From positions 1-10,861 of the forward strand of contig VBFX01000132.1 of the NCBI GenBank assembly GCA_005889395.1: DNA of 10,861 bases, written 5' to 3'. Each line of letters begins with the position of its first letter. The first letter of the stretch is position 1. The DNA is from Chloroflexota bacterium. Lineage in GTDB: Bacteria > Chloroflexota > Dormibacteria > CF-121. Position numbers and translations under genes: made by a program. Below, piece by piece: positions 1 through 6,949 of the stretch. The notes beneath the pieces are model-generated. The model was not told the origin of the DNA. It ran no database searches and saw only the letters and a list, made by a program, of their open reading frames with translations.

Positions 1-1110
1 AAGCCGCAGGGCTACTACTATGTCCCGGACCCGTCGAGCCAGGGCGCCTGCACCATCGGCGGAAACGTCGCGACCAACGCGGGAGGCCCACACACGCTCC
101 TCTACGGCGTCACCGTCAACCACGTCACCGGTCTCGAGGTTGCACTCGCCAACGGTGAGTTGGTGCAGGTTGGTGGGCGCAATGCCGCGGAGGCGATCGG
201 CTACGACCTGACCGGTGTGCTGGTGGGATCGGAGGGGACGATGGGCGTCGTCACCCGGATCTGGGTGAAGATCCAACCGCTGCCGCCGGTGCAAAAGACC
301 TTGATGGCCGTCTACCCCGATGTTGCCACCGCCAGCAACGCCGTGTCCGCCATCGTGCGTACCGGGATCCTGCCGGCCGCGATCGAGATGATGGATAAGC
401 TCTCCATCCAGGCGATCGAAGCCGCGTCGCACGCGGGCTACCCGTTGGACGCCGGCGCGGTCTTACTGCTCGAAGTCGACGGCACCCCGGAGGTTGCCGA
501 GGACCTCGGCGAGCGGATGGCGAGGGTCTGCCGCGAGAACGGCGCCAGTGAGGTGCGGGTCGCTCGCAACGAGGCGGAACGCCAGGCGCTCTGGAAAGGG
601 CGCAAGGGCGCCTTCTCGGCGATGGGTCGCCTGTCGCCGGACTTTTACGTGATGGATGGCGTGGTGCCCCGCACGAGGTTGCCCGAGACGCTCGCGAAGA
701 TCGACGCCATCAGCGAGCGCACCGGTTTCAAGATCTGCAACGTGTTCCACGCCGGCGACGGCAACCTTCACCCTCTCGTTCTCTTCGATGCGTTCAAACC
801 GGGTCAGTACGAAGCCGTGCTTCGGATCGGCGACGAGATCTTGAAGCTCTGTGCCGATGCCGGCGGATCGGTGACCGGCGAACATGGGATCGGTTTGGAA
901 AAACGTGAGAACATCCGCTATGTCTTCTCGGATGACGACCTCGAAGTGATGGATCGCGTCCGCCGCGTTTTTGATCCCCAGTGCCTCATGAACCCCGGAA
1001 AGGTCTTTCCTGGCGAGGGGCTCGAGCCGTCTAAGGTGCCGATGCCGCCCGGATACCCGCGCCGGCAGCCGCGCGCGGCGGTTGCCGCCGGCGAGGACGT
1101 ATGGGTGTGA
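1..1110 (+). CDS. glcD: Glycolate oxidase FAD subunit GlcD, 5' end outside window
   Basis: FAD-binding catalytic subunit of glycolate dehydrogenase, which oxidises glycolate (and often D-lactate) to glyoxylate and passes electrons through GlcF towards the quinone pool. The reading frame is open from base 1, giving 369 residues; the family is usually about 450-500, so roughly the first quarter is missing. The visible part starts inside the PCMH-type FAD domain, with a conserved GGNVATNAGGP stretch at nt 58-90 and a VGSEGTMG motif at about nt 223-246. The FAD-oxidase C domain has HAGDGNLH at nt 748-771, EHGIG at about nt 880-894 and the closing DPxxxMNPGKVF. A proline/arginine-rich tail follows. 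The stop overlaps the start of glcE. A D-lactate dehydrogenase of the same family is the alternative, but adjacent glcE and glcF favour GlcD. Confidence 0.95.
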   Translation, partial: KPQGYYYVPDPSSQGACTIGGNVATNAGGPHTLLYGVTVNHVTGLEVALANGELVQVGGRNAAEAIGYDLTGVLVGSEGTMGVVTRIWVKIQPLPPVQKTLMAVYPDVATASNAVSAIVRTGILPAAIEMMDKLSIQAIEAASHAGYPLDAGAVLLLEVDGTPEVAEDLGERMARVCRENGASEVRVARNEAERQALWKGRKGAFSAMGRLSPDFYVMDGVVPRTRLPETLAKIDAISERTGFKICNVFHAGDGNLHPLVLFDAFKPGQYEAVLRIGDEILKLCADAGGSVTGEHGIGLEKRENIRYVFSDDDLEVMDRVRRVFDPQCLMNPGKVFPGEGLEPSKVPMPPGYPRRQPRAAVAAGEDVWV

Positions 1111-2336
1111 AGGCGCGCGCCCAGGCACTACCCGGGCACGAGATCGGCGTCGATGAGCAGCGCGGGCTCAGCGTCGACGGTCTGCTGCCGTCGACGGTGA
1201 TGCGCCCGGAGGACGCCGAAGATGCGGCGCGTGGGCTACGTCTCTGCGACCTCGCCCCGGCCGCCGTGGTGGTCTGGGGCGGTGGCACACAAATGCGGTT
1301 GGGCGCTCCGCCACGGCGCTACGACGTGGCCTTTTCAACCGAACGGATGACGCGGCTGCTCGAGTACGAACCCGCCGACCTCACCTGCCGCGTCGAGGCG
1401 GGCATGCGGCTGCGCGACCTGCAGGCCACGCTGCGCGAGCAGGGCCAGCGCCTCCCGCTCGATCCGCCGCATCCGGAACAAGCGACCGTCGGCGGAGTGG
1501 TCGCGGCCAACACCAACGGCCTCAGCCGAGGCCGCTACGGCACGGTGCGTGACTGGGTGATCGGGATTGCGGTGGCGTATCCGTCGGGCAAGGTCGCGCG
1601 TGCCGGCGGCAAGGTGGTGAAGAACGTCGCCGGCTACGACCTGATGAAGCTGCACATCGGTGCCCTTGGCACGCTGGGGGTGGTGGCCGAAGTGAACTTC
1701 AAAGTCCAGGCACGACCCGAAATGGAAGCGATGCTGCTCGCCCACTTCGAGGCGCCGGCGCCGGCGCTCGAGGTGGGGCTCAAGCTTGCCCACCAATACC
1801 TCGCGCCCGCCACCGCCATCGTCCAGGACGGTGCTGGAGGTCGATGGGACCTGGCGCTCAAACTCGAGGGGTATGCGCGCGAGGTGCAAGCGGCAAAAGA
1901 CCAGGCTGTCCGATTCGTGCGCGATGCCGGGGGCGCCGTGGAAGACGCCGAGACTCCCCCGGGCTTCTGGGACGTCGCCCGTGATTGGTCCACGCCCGCG
2001 GATGACGACGTGGTGCTTCGCGCCATTGTTCCGCTCGCGGCCAGCCCGCTCTTGGTGGCGGCCGTTCCGCCGGACGCCCGAGTGCTGGCCCAGCCCGCGT
2101 CGGGCGTCGTCGACATTCGAGTACCGGCGCCGGCTGCCGCCGCCACGCTGTCGCGTCTTCGCACCGCGGCCGGCGCCGAGGGGCAGGTGGTAGTGGTCGC
2201 GGCCCCGGTCGCGCTCAAGGAGGCTCTCGACATCTGGGGGCCGCCGCCCCCCGGGTTTCCGATCATGCGCGCGCTCAAGCAGGCTCTCGATCCAAACGGG
2301 ATCCTCAACCCGGGCCGGTTCGTGGGCGGGATCTAG
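1101..2336 (+). CDS. glcE: Glycolate oxidase FAD-binding subunit GlcE
   Basis: Second FAD-binding subunit of the GlcDEF complex; it shares the PCMH fold with GlcD but lacks the full FAD-oxidase C domain. The 411-residue product has GGGT at residues 60-63, TVGG at 129-132 and the GlcE hallmark GGKVVKNVAGYDLMKL at 169-184. It ends with a DPNGILNPGRF-type tail. It is somewhat longer than E. coli GlcE (about 350 residues). The ATG at 1101 overlaps glcD by 10 nt, with GAGGA (1093-1097) only 3 nt upstream. An in-frame GTG at 1107 gives 9 nt spacing and a 4-nt GTGA overlap with the glcD stop, so the true start may be 1107. Either way glcD and glcE look translationally coupled. Confidence 0.94.
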   Translation: MGVKARAQALPGHEIGVDEQRGLSVDGLLPSTVMRPEDAEDAARGLRLCDLAPAAVVVWGGGTQMRLGAPPRRYDVAFSTERMTRLLEYEPADLTCRVEAGMRLRDLQATLREQGQRLPLDPPHPEQATVGGVVAANTNGLSRGRYGTVRDWVIGIAVAYPSGKVARAGGKVVKNVAGYDLMKLHIGALGTLGVVAEVNFKVQARPEMEAMLLAHFEAPAPALEVGLKLAHQYLAPATAIVQDGAGGRWDLALKLEGYAREVQAAKDQAVRFVRDAGGAVEDAETPPGFWDVARDWSTPADDDVVLRAIVPLAASPLLVAAVPPDARVLAQPASGVVDIRVPAPAAAATLSRLRTAAGAEGQVVVVAAPVALKEALDIWGPPPPGFPIMRALKQALDPNGILNPGRFVGGI

Positions 2337-2347
2337 GTGGGGGACTG

Positions 2348-3706
2348 ATGCGCGACGTCGCCTCGCTCGACTTCAAGGCGCAGCTCCAGCGGGACGGCGT
2401 GCCCTCGCCGGCCGCCGGCATCGACATGGACCTGGTCCGGGACTGCATTCACTGCGGGCTCTGCCTGCCCAAGTGCCCGACCTTTCGCAGCCTGCATCAC
2501 GAGGGCGACAGCCCACGCGGGCGGATGTGGCAGATCAAGGAGGCGACACTCGGGTTAGTGGCGTTCGACGACCCGCGCTTTCAGGCCCACGTCTATCAGT
2601 GCCTCAACTGCCGCGCCTGCGAAACGGCCTGCCCGTCTGGTGTCCAGTTCGGAACCGTGATGGAGATGGCGCGCGCAAAGACGCCGCCGCAGAACCGTCG
2701 CGACCGGATGGTGCGCACCGTGCTCCTCAACGGCTTGCTGCCGCACCCGGGACGCCTCCGCCTCGTGGGCTGGCTGTATCGGGCCACGAGAACGGTGCGG
2801 CTGCCCGCACTCTTACGGCGAAGTGGCGCATGGAAGATCCTGCCCCTCGGCAAGTTTGCCGCCTTCCCGCCGGTCGGCGACGCGCGGCCGCGGCGGGCGG
2901 CGCTACCCGGGCTGACGCCGGCGCAGGCGACGCGTCGCGCCCGTGTCGGCCTGCTTACCGGATGCATCCAGGACGAAATGTTTCGGGGCACGAATCGTCG
3001 GACCGCCCTTGCCCTGGCGCGCAACGGCTGCGACGTCATCGTGCCCGCCGCGCGGGTCTGCTGCGGTGCTCTCGCGTCGCACGCCGGCGAGGCGAAGACG
3101 GCCGAACACCTCGCCGGCCTGACCATGGACGCCTTCGCTGAGCAGGGCCTCGACGCCGTGGTGGTCAACGCTGCCGGCTGCGGCTCGAACATGAAGGAAT
3201 ACGAGGTGCAACTGCGCAATGATGCCGGGCGCCGGGAGGCCGCCCCCGGTTTCTCACGGACCGTGAAGGATGCCTCGGAGTTCCTCATCAGCCTTGGGCT
3301 CCGGCCACCGGCGCGCCCGATCCGCCTCAAGGTTGCCTACCAGGATCCCTGCCACCTGGTGCACGGTCAGAAGGTGTACCAGCAGCCGCGACAGGTGCTC
3401 GCCATGATTCCCGGCATCGAGCTGGTCGAGATGAAGGAGTCCGACTGGTGTTGCGGTTCCGCCGGGGTCTACAACCTGACCCAGCCGGAAATCTCCGAAG
3501 AGGCGCTCGGCTGGAAGGTGCGCAACATCATCGATTCGGGGGCGCAGGTGATCGCGTCCGCCAACCCGGGCTGCATCCTTCAGGTAGGCATGGGTCTGCA
3601 GCGCGCCGGACACGACATTCCCGTGGTCCATGTCATGGACCTGCTCGGCTGGGCCTACGGCGATGATGAGCAGCGCCCGCCCATCGTCCGCCGGGCGATG
3701 GCGTGA
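2348..3706 (+). CDS. glcF: Glycolate oxidase iron-sulfur subunit GlcF
   Basis: Electron-transfer subunit of glycolate dehydrogenase, carrying electrons from the flavin subunits to the membrane quinone. The 452-residue protein has two N-terminal ferredoxin-type 4Fe-4S motifs: C33-C36-C39-C43P and C85-C88-C91-C95P. Two cysteine-rich CCG domains follow, with CCG at 238-240 and 368-370 and partner cysteines at C206, C278, C335 and C409. These CCG domains are typical of GlcF, LutA and heterodisulfide-reductase-like proteins. The length is close to the family norm (about 400-450). The ATG at 2348 has an AGGTGG ribosome site at 2335-2340, overlapping the glcE stop at 2334-2336. Its own stop overlaps the next gene by GTGA. 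LutA/GlpC relatives are the alternatives, but the D-E-F order makes GlcF the clear choice. Confidence 0.95.
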   Translation: MRDVASLDFKAQLQRDGVPSPAAGIDMDLVRDCIHCGLCLPKCPTFRSLHHEGDSPRGRMWQIKEATLGLVAFDDPRFQAHVYQCLNCRACETACPSGVQFGTVMEMARAKTPPQNRRDRMVRTVLLNGLLPHPGRLRLVGWLYRATRTVRLPALLRRSGAWKILPLGKFAAFPPVGDARPRRAALPGLTPAQATRRARVGLLTGCIQDEMFRGTNRRTALALARNGCDVIVPAARVCCGALASHAGEAKTAEHLAGLTMDAFAEQGLDAVVVNAAGCGSNMKEYEVQLRNDAGRREAAPGFSRTVKDASEFLISLGLRPPARPIRLKVAYQDPCHLVHGQKVYQQPRQVLAMIPGIELVEMKESDWCCGSAGVYNLTQPEISEEALGWKVRNIIDSGAQVIASANPGCILQVGMGLQRAGHDIPVVHVMDLLGWAYGDDEQRPPIVRRAMA

Positions 3707-4668
3707 CCGAGGCGGCGCTTACTCCTCGGCCCGCCTTTGACGACCCCTGGCTCGATGATCTCGCCGACCGAATCTGGTCGAAGCCGGAATTCTCGATGGT
3801 CCCCATCGATCTCGAGGAGGTGCCGGCGCGACCCTACGCGGGCCCGCCTCTTGATGAGCGGGGACTGCGGATCGTGTTCTGCGGGATTCCCTCAGACTAT
3901 GGAACGGCGTTCCTGCTGCACCTGATCGAGAAACGGGTGAACCTGGTGGCAGCGGTTTGCAGCACGCGGTGGCAGCGGACCCACCCCAAGCCTGACCTGG
4001 TGGCGCGCATCGCGGGGCACCTTGGCCGCCCGGTCGAGGTGGCGGCCAACGCCAACGCCGAGCCGTTCATCCGCTCGTTGCGGGCCTACCGTCCGGACGT
4101 GGTCGTGATGGCCAGCTTCGATCAGATCCTGGCCGCGGAAACGCTGGCGGTACCCAGCCGTGGCTGGCTCAACATTCATCCGTCCCTGCTGCCACGGCAC
4201 CGCGGACCGGAGCCGATCTACTGGACGCTCGCGAATGGTGATGCCGAGGCCGGCATCACGGTCCATGTGACGGTGCCGCGTATCGACGCCGGACCGATCC
4301 TGGCCCAACGGCGCACGCGAGTATCCGTCGGGGAGACCGCCGGCTCGCTCAGCAAGAAGCTGGTCGCGGAGGGTCTTGCTGCGCTGGACGAGACGCTGTC
4401 ACGACTGAAAGCGGGAAGCGCGGAGGCGCTCCCCGTCGACCTCGCGCAGGGGAGCTACGAGCCGCCCGTGCGGCATGCCGAGCTGGATTGGGATCAACCC
4501 CTGCAGCAGATCGATCGGTTGGTTCGTGCCGGCCACCCCGACCAGCCTCCCTACTTCACTTACCGAGGTCAACGGCGCTACGTGTATGGGATCAGGGAGC
4601 TCCGTCCACGCTCGGGAGAAGGCCCCGGCGTGGCGGTCCGCCCCCTGGCGAAACAGCAATTCCCGTAG
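3703..4668 (+). CDS. Formyltransferase-family protein (Fmt/ArnA-like) with N-terminal extension
   Basis: Probable 10-formyl-tetrahydrofolate-dependent formyltransferase; substrate unknown. The 321-residue product has a Rossmann-like N domain starting near residue 54 (LRIVFCG). The catalytic triad of the family is present: N157 and H159 in the NIHPSLLP motif and D195 in IDAGPIL. The RHRG loop lies at 165-168. The C domain (about 261-295) resembles the Fmt C-terminal fold, including VRA at 274-276. About 50 residues precede the core, rich in Asp, Pro and Trp, which ordinary Fmt lacks. The GTG start overlaps the glcF stop as GTGA. No def gene, the usual fmt partner, is nearby. It may be a paralogue acting on a small amine or sugar nucleotide, or on a product of glyoxylate/glycine metabolism, rather than on Met-tRNA. 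The fold is secure, the substrate is not. An internal ATG at 3796 is an alternative start that still keeps the core. Confidence 0.85.
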   Translation: MTEAALTPRPAFDDPWLDDLADRIWSKPEFSMVPIDLEEVPARPYAGPPLDERGLRIVFCGIPSDYGTAFLLHLIEKRVNLVAAVCSTRWQRTHPKPDLVARIAGHLGRPVEVAANANAEPFIRSLRAYRPDVVVMASFDQILAAETLAVPSRGWLNIHPSLLPRHRGPEPIYWTLANGDAEAGITVHVTVPRIDAGPILAQRRTRVSVGETAGSLSKKLVAEGLAALDETLSRLKAGSAEALPVDLAQGSYEPPVRHAELDWDQPLQQIDRLVRAGHPDQPPYFTYRGQRRYVYGIRELRPRSGEGPGVAVRPLAKQQFP

Positions 4669-4698
4669 AGCGTGTTACCAGCCCGTCACAACTCGGAA

Positions 4699-4730
4699 TT
4701 GACGGATTGTGGAAACGCAGGCCCTATAAT
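4699..4730 (+). promoter_or_regulatory. Promoter of the A-type Fe-S carrier gene, probably leaderless
   Basis: A perfect TATAAT lies at 4725-4730 in a GC-rich background. A TTGACG at 4699-4704 could be the -35, but the spacer is 20 nt, longer than ideal, so the -10 is the stronger part. Transcription starting about 7 nt after the -10 would begin within a few bases of the ATG at 4740. No Shine-Dalgarno sequence precedes that ATG. This arrangement predicts a leaderless mRNA and separates the gene from the glc operon upstream. Confidence 0.6.
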
Positions 4731-4739
4731 GAATCTCAC

Positions 4740-5132
4740 ATGGCTCAGGAAATGATCGAACAAGACACCCAGCTGATCAGCATCACCGATTCCGCCCTCA
4801 CGCAGTTGCGTGACCTTTTGCAGAAGCAGGGACGCCCTGAGATGGGTTTGCGCGTCTTCGTCCAGCCAGGCGGCTGCTCAGGCATGTCCTACGGCATGGG
4901 CTTCGAGGACCGGCCCGAAGAGGGCGACGCCATCAGTGACCTGGGTGGCGTACGGTTGTTTGTCGACTCGGTCAGCGCCCAGTACATCAAGGGCGCCGAG
5001 ATCGATTTCGTGGACAGCCTCATGGGCGGCGGATTCACGGTGCACAACCCCAATGCCGTCTCGAGCTGCTCGTGCGGTAGCTCGTTCGACACCGGCGCCG
5101 ATGCCGGCACGGCTCGCGGCTGCAGCCACTAA
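4740..5132 (+). CDS. A-type iron-sulfur cluster carrier (IscA/ErpA/SufA family)
   Basis: Carrier that receives Fe-S clusters from a scaffold and delivers them to apo-enzymes in the cytoplasm. The 130-residue protein has the HesB/IscA signature: C46 in GGCSGMSY, and C110 and C112 in SCSCGSSF near the C-terminus, the three cysteines that bind the cluster. The domain starts with ITDSALTQL at about residues 14-23, as in family members. A short Gly/Ala-rich tail after the CxC motif (117-130) ends with an extra C128. The ATG at 4740 was chosen because it fits the promoter as a leaderless start; an ATG at 4752 is also in frame, but its AGGA is only 1 nt away. The frame is open further upstream, but that region overlaps the formyltransferase and holds the promoter. 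The sequence cannot separate IscA, ErpA and SufA. The Fe-S subunit GlcF just upstream is one conceivable client. Confidence 0.93.
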   Translation: MAQEMIEQDTQLISITDSALTQLRDLLQKQGRPEMGLRVFVQPGGCSGMSYGMGFEDRPEEGDAISDLGGVRLFVDSVSAQYIKGAEIDFVDSLMGGGFTVHNPNAVSSCSCGSSFDTGADAGTARGCSH

Positions 5133-5137
5133 TCCGG

Positions 5138-5165
5138 GGCCGCGGCCACCGCAAAAACGCGTTTT
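5138..5165. repeat. Two short perfect palindromes downstream of the Fe-S carrier gene
   Basis: GGCCGCGGCC at 5138-5147 and AAAACGCGTTTT at 5154-5165 are perfect palindromes 6 nt apart, just after the stop at 5132. Neither has a proper loop, and no U-tract follows a stable stem except the TTTT inside the second. They are therefore a doubtful terminator and could equally be an operator-like site. The rest of the 5133-5231 gap shows nothing I can identify. Confidence 0.3.
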
Positions 5166-5231
5166 CATGCTTGTGTAACGTGTCCCAAAAATGAGTGCTG
5201 TTCGCCTGCATTTGTCCCCTCAACTGATGGC

Positions 5232-5260
5232 TTGACCCTGGTGCGCTTCGGCCGTACGCT
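5232..5260 (+). promoter_or_regulatory. Sigma-70-type promoter of the response-regulator gene
   Basis: TTGACC at 5232-5237 and TACGCT at 5255-5260 are separated by the ideal 17 nt. Transcription would start near 5267. A GAGGGA ribosome site at 5271-5276 lies 4 nt before the ATG at 5281. This gives a short but conventional leader, unlike the Fe-S carrier gene upstream. Confidence 0.55.
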
Positions 5261-5280
5261 GATGGCCCCTGAGGGACACC

Positions 5281-5709
5281 ATGCCGCGCCAGCCCCGCGT
5301 TCTAATGGTCGAGGATCATCCCGACATTGCTGATCTTTATCAGCTGAAACTGCAACTCGATGGGTATCGCGTCGCGGTCGCGTCGGATGGTGCCGCGGGG
5401 CTCAGACTCGCTCGCTCACTGACACCGGATCTCATCCTGCTCGATATTCATGTTCCGCAGCTCGATGGCCTCCAGGTGCTGGCCGCTCTGCGCGAGGATG
5501 GAGCCACCGGCGAGGTCCCGGTCGTCATCTGCAGCGAGGACGACAACCCGCAGTTGATGAAGGAAGCGCAGCGACTTGGGGCTGCCGCCTATCTCGTGAA
5601 GGCCCATCTCCTGCCGAGTCACCTCAGCCAGACGGTCTCCGACGTGCTGGGCCAGCGAAACGGGTTCAGCGGCAACGCCGACCACCCGGGCGTCCAGCAA
5701 GCCTCCTGA
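5281..5709 (+). CDS. Stand-alone response-regulator receiver protein (CheY-like)
   Basis: Single receiver (REC) domain that should accept a phosphoryl group from a histidine kinase; there is no output domain. In the 142-residue product the acidic pair is E11/D12, the phospho-acceptor is D55 (LILLDIHVP), the switch Ser is S85, the aromatic switch residue is Y104 and the conserved Lys is K107. The full set suggests an active receiver. About 20 residues after the domain (123-142) are Gly/Asn/Gln-rich and look disordered. No kinase is encoded in the window, so its partner is elsewhere. It must act by protein contact (phosphorelay, kinase or flagellar/pilus target) and cannot by itself bind the sites upstream of the next gene. 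ATG start with GAGGGA ribosome site and its own promoter. Confidence 0.93.
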   Translation: MPRQPRVLMVEDHPDIADLYQLKLQLDGYRVAVASDGAAGLRLARSLTPDLILLDIHVPQLDGLQVLAALREDGATGEVPVVICSEDDNPQLMKEAQRLGAAAYLVKAHLLPSHLSQTVSDVLGQRNGFSGNADHPGVQQAS

Positions 5710-5721
5710 TCCGCCAAAAGT

Positions 5722-5777
5722 CTTAGGGGGCCCTTAGCTGTCCATCATCCTTTCGTAAGGGTGCGTGGTCCATCATC
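5722..5777 (+). promoter_or_regulatory. Direct repeats upstream of the HtrA-like protease
   Basis: Two kinds of direct repeat lie in the 55-nt gap before the protease. CTTAG occurs at 5722-5726 and 5733-5737, an 11-nt period like OmpR/PhoB-class half-sites. GTCCATCATC occurs at 5740-5749 and 5768-5777, a 28-nt period whose second copy runs into the coding start. A small hairpin (CCTT at 5749-5752 with AAGG at 5757-5760) covers the only Shine-Dalgarno-like bases for the GTG at 5765. The repeats are seen directly; a regulatory role is inference. Confidence 0.3.
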
Positions 5778-6640
5778 AGGAGATGATCGCGGAGCCCAGT
5801 GACGCGCCACCGGTGAGCTCGCCGCTTCCGCCGACTTCGGCGTCGCCGCGAGGCGGACGCCCCACAGCACGGACCATGCTCATCGGCGCGCTGGTCTTGA
5901 TCGGTGGACTCGGCGGCGGGGCACTGGGCGCTGAGGCAGTCATCAGCCGGTTGCCGGCGACCTCCAACGCCTCGGCCACCTCGAGTCCGGCCGTGTCAGC
6001 CGCGAGTAACGCGGTCGCGGCGCAGCCTCTGTCCGCCGCAGCGCTTTACAAGCAGGCGGCGCCGGGCATTGTCACCATCACGACCGAAGTTGCCCGCCGA
6101 GGTGGGACCGGGGAGGGGACCGGTTCCGGCATCGTCCTCGACACCAGCGGCAACATCCTTACCAATGCGCATGTGATCGCGGGAGCGAGCCAGATCCAGG
6201 TGACCTTCAGCGACGGCAAGACGGCCTCGGCCAGCGTCGCCGGGTCGAACACCGCTGCTGACCTTGCCGTCGTTCACGTCTCGGTGGCGGCGTCGAGTCT
6301 GCATCCAATCCCACTCGGCGATTCGAATACGCTTCGCGTCGGCGACGCCGTCTACGCGATCGGGGCGCCTTTCGGCCTCGCCGAGACGATGACCGCCGGA
6401 ATCGTTTCGGGATTGAACCGGAGCAATCAGGGCACTGGTCTGAGCGGCTTGATCCAGACCGACGCGCCGATCAACCCGGGCAACTCGGGCGGCGCGCTGC
6501 TCAACACGCTCGGCCAGGTGATCGGTGTCAATGACTCGATCGAGAGCCCGATTGCCGGCAATGTCGGCGTCGGGTTCGCCATCCCGATCAACGCCGTCAA
6601 GCAACTCCTCAACTCGCTCGAGGGCGGCGCGAACCAGTAA
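5765..6640 (+). CDS. Membrane-anchored HtrA/DegP-like trypsin-type serine protease without PDZ domain
   Basis: Likely envelope quality-control protease acting outside the membrane. The 291-residue product has a Pro/Ser-rich N-terminus, one hydrophobic anchor at about 37-60, an Ala/Ser/Thr-rich spacer (61-90) and then the S1C protease domain. The catalytic triad is H136 (LTNAHV), D166 (AADLAV) and S241 (PGNSGGAL). The oxyanion region and the closing GFAIPIN motif are present. The protein stops at 291, where a PDZ domain would normally begin, so it is a PDZ-less form of the family. The GTG at 5765 has AAGGG at 5757-5761; the in-frame ATG at 5783 has AGGAG directly against it, so the start is uncertain by 6 codons. 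The ORF that follows the TAA in the same frame encodes membrane helices. Confidence 0.92.
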   Translation: MVHHQEMIAEPSDAPPVSSPLPPTSASPRGGRPTARTMLIGALVLIGGLGGGALGAEAVISRLPATSNASATSSPAVSAASNAVAAQPLSAAALYKQAAPGIVTITTEVARRGGTGEGTGSGIVLDTSGNILTNAHVIAGASQIQVTFSDGKTASASVAGSNTAADLAVVHVSVAASSLHPIPLGDSNTLRVGDAVYAIGAPFGLAETMTAGIVSGLNRSNQGTGLSGLIQTDAPINPGNSGGALLNTLGQVIGVNDSIESPIAGNVGVGFAIPINAVKQLLNSLEGGANQ

Positions 6641-6649
6641 CGTAAGCGA

Positions 6650-6949
6650 ATTCCAATCATCGCGTTCGTCCTGTTTGCGATCATCGCCGTCCTTGTAACC
6701 AATCCGGCTGGCATCGGACGGCGCGTTTTCGCTCCGTACTACGTTTACATCGATCACCTGCCTCGGGTGCTTCGCGTGAGCTGGCAGGGCGTGACGCTCC
6801 TCATCGCGGCCTTGTTTCTCGCGTCGACGCTATTGCCGGATCAAGTTGCGGCGCTCCTGAGGCTCGCCAACCCGTGGGGTGGCTTGCTCATCTTCGTCGT
6901 GGCCGTGATCATCTTCGTGGGAATCGTTGGACAGCGGCCACCACGCTAG
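6650..6949 (+). CDS. Small three-helix membrane protein of unknown function, start uncertain
   Basis: I do not recognise this family. The frame is open from directly after the protease TAA (6638-6640) to TAG at 6947-6949. It encodes about 100 residues with three hydrophobic segments: nt 6653-6700 (IPIIAFVLFAII type, followed by a VTNP motif), about nt 6788-6835 and about nt 6877-6930. Between helices 1 and 2 lies an aromatic-rich stretch (FAPYYVYIDHLP). There is no ATG, GTG or TTG before the GTG at 6767, which would remove helix 1. I place the start at ATT 6650, a rare codon known from infC, because the hydrophobic, codon-biased stretch begins there. Readthrough of the protease stop, or a damaged start codon, are the alternatives. 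Its stop overlaps the stop of hpt on the other strand. Confidence 0.5.
   Translation: MPIIAFVLFAIIAVLVTNPAGIGRRVFAPYYVYIDHLPRVLRVSWQGVTLLIAALFLASTLLPDQVAALLRLANPWGGLLIFVVAVIIFVGIVGQRPPR

Noticed and set aside
2211..2291. Near-identical 20-nt stretches 60 nt apart in glcE (2211 and 2271)
   Set aside because: They encode ALKEALD and ALKQALD in the ordinary conserved C-terminus of GlcE-like proteins; chance codon similarity is more likely than a duplication.
2596..3330. 244-codon minus-strand ORF opposite glcF
   Set aside because: glcF has all its cysteine motifs on the plus strand; the minus frame shows only Arg/Ala/Ser-rich sequence.
4488..4739. Upstream extension of the Fe-S carrier frame to 214 residues
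   Set aside because: It overlaps the C-terminus of the formyltransferase and contains the -10 box; the IscA fold begins only after the ATG at 4740.
5138..5165. Rho-independent terminator after the Fe-S carrier gene
   Set aside because: The palindromes have no loops and no clear T-tract follows a stable stem, so I list them only as palindromes.
5996..6757. 253-codon minus-strand ORF opposite the protease
   Set aside because: The protease triad is clear on the plus strand; the antisense product has no recognisable motif.
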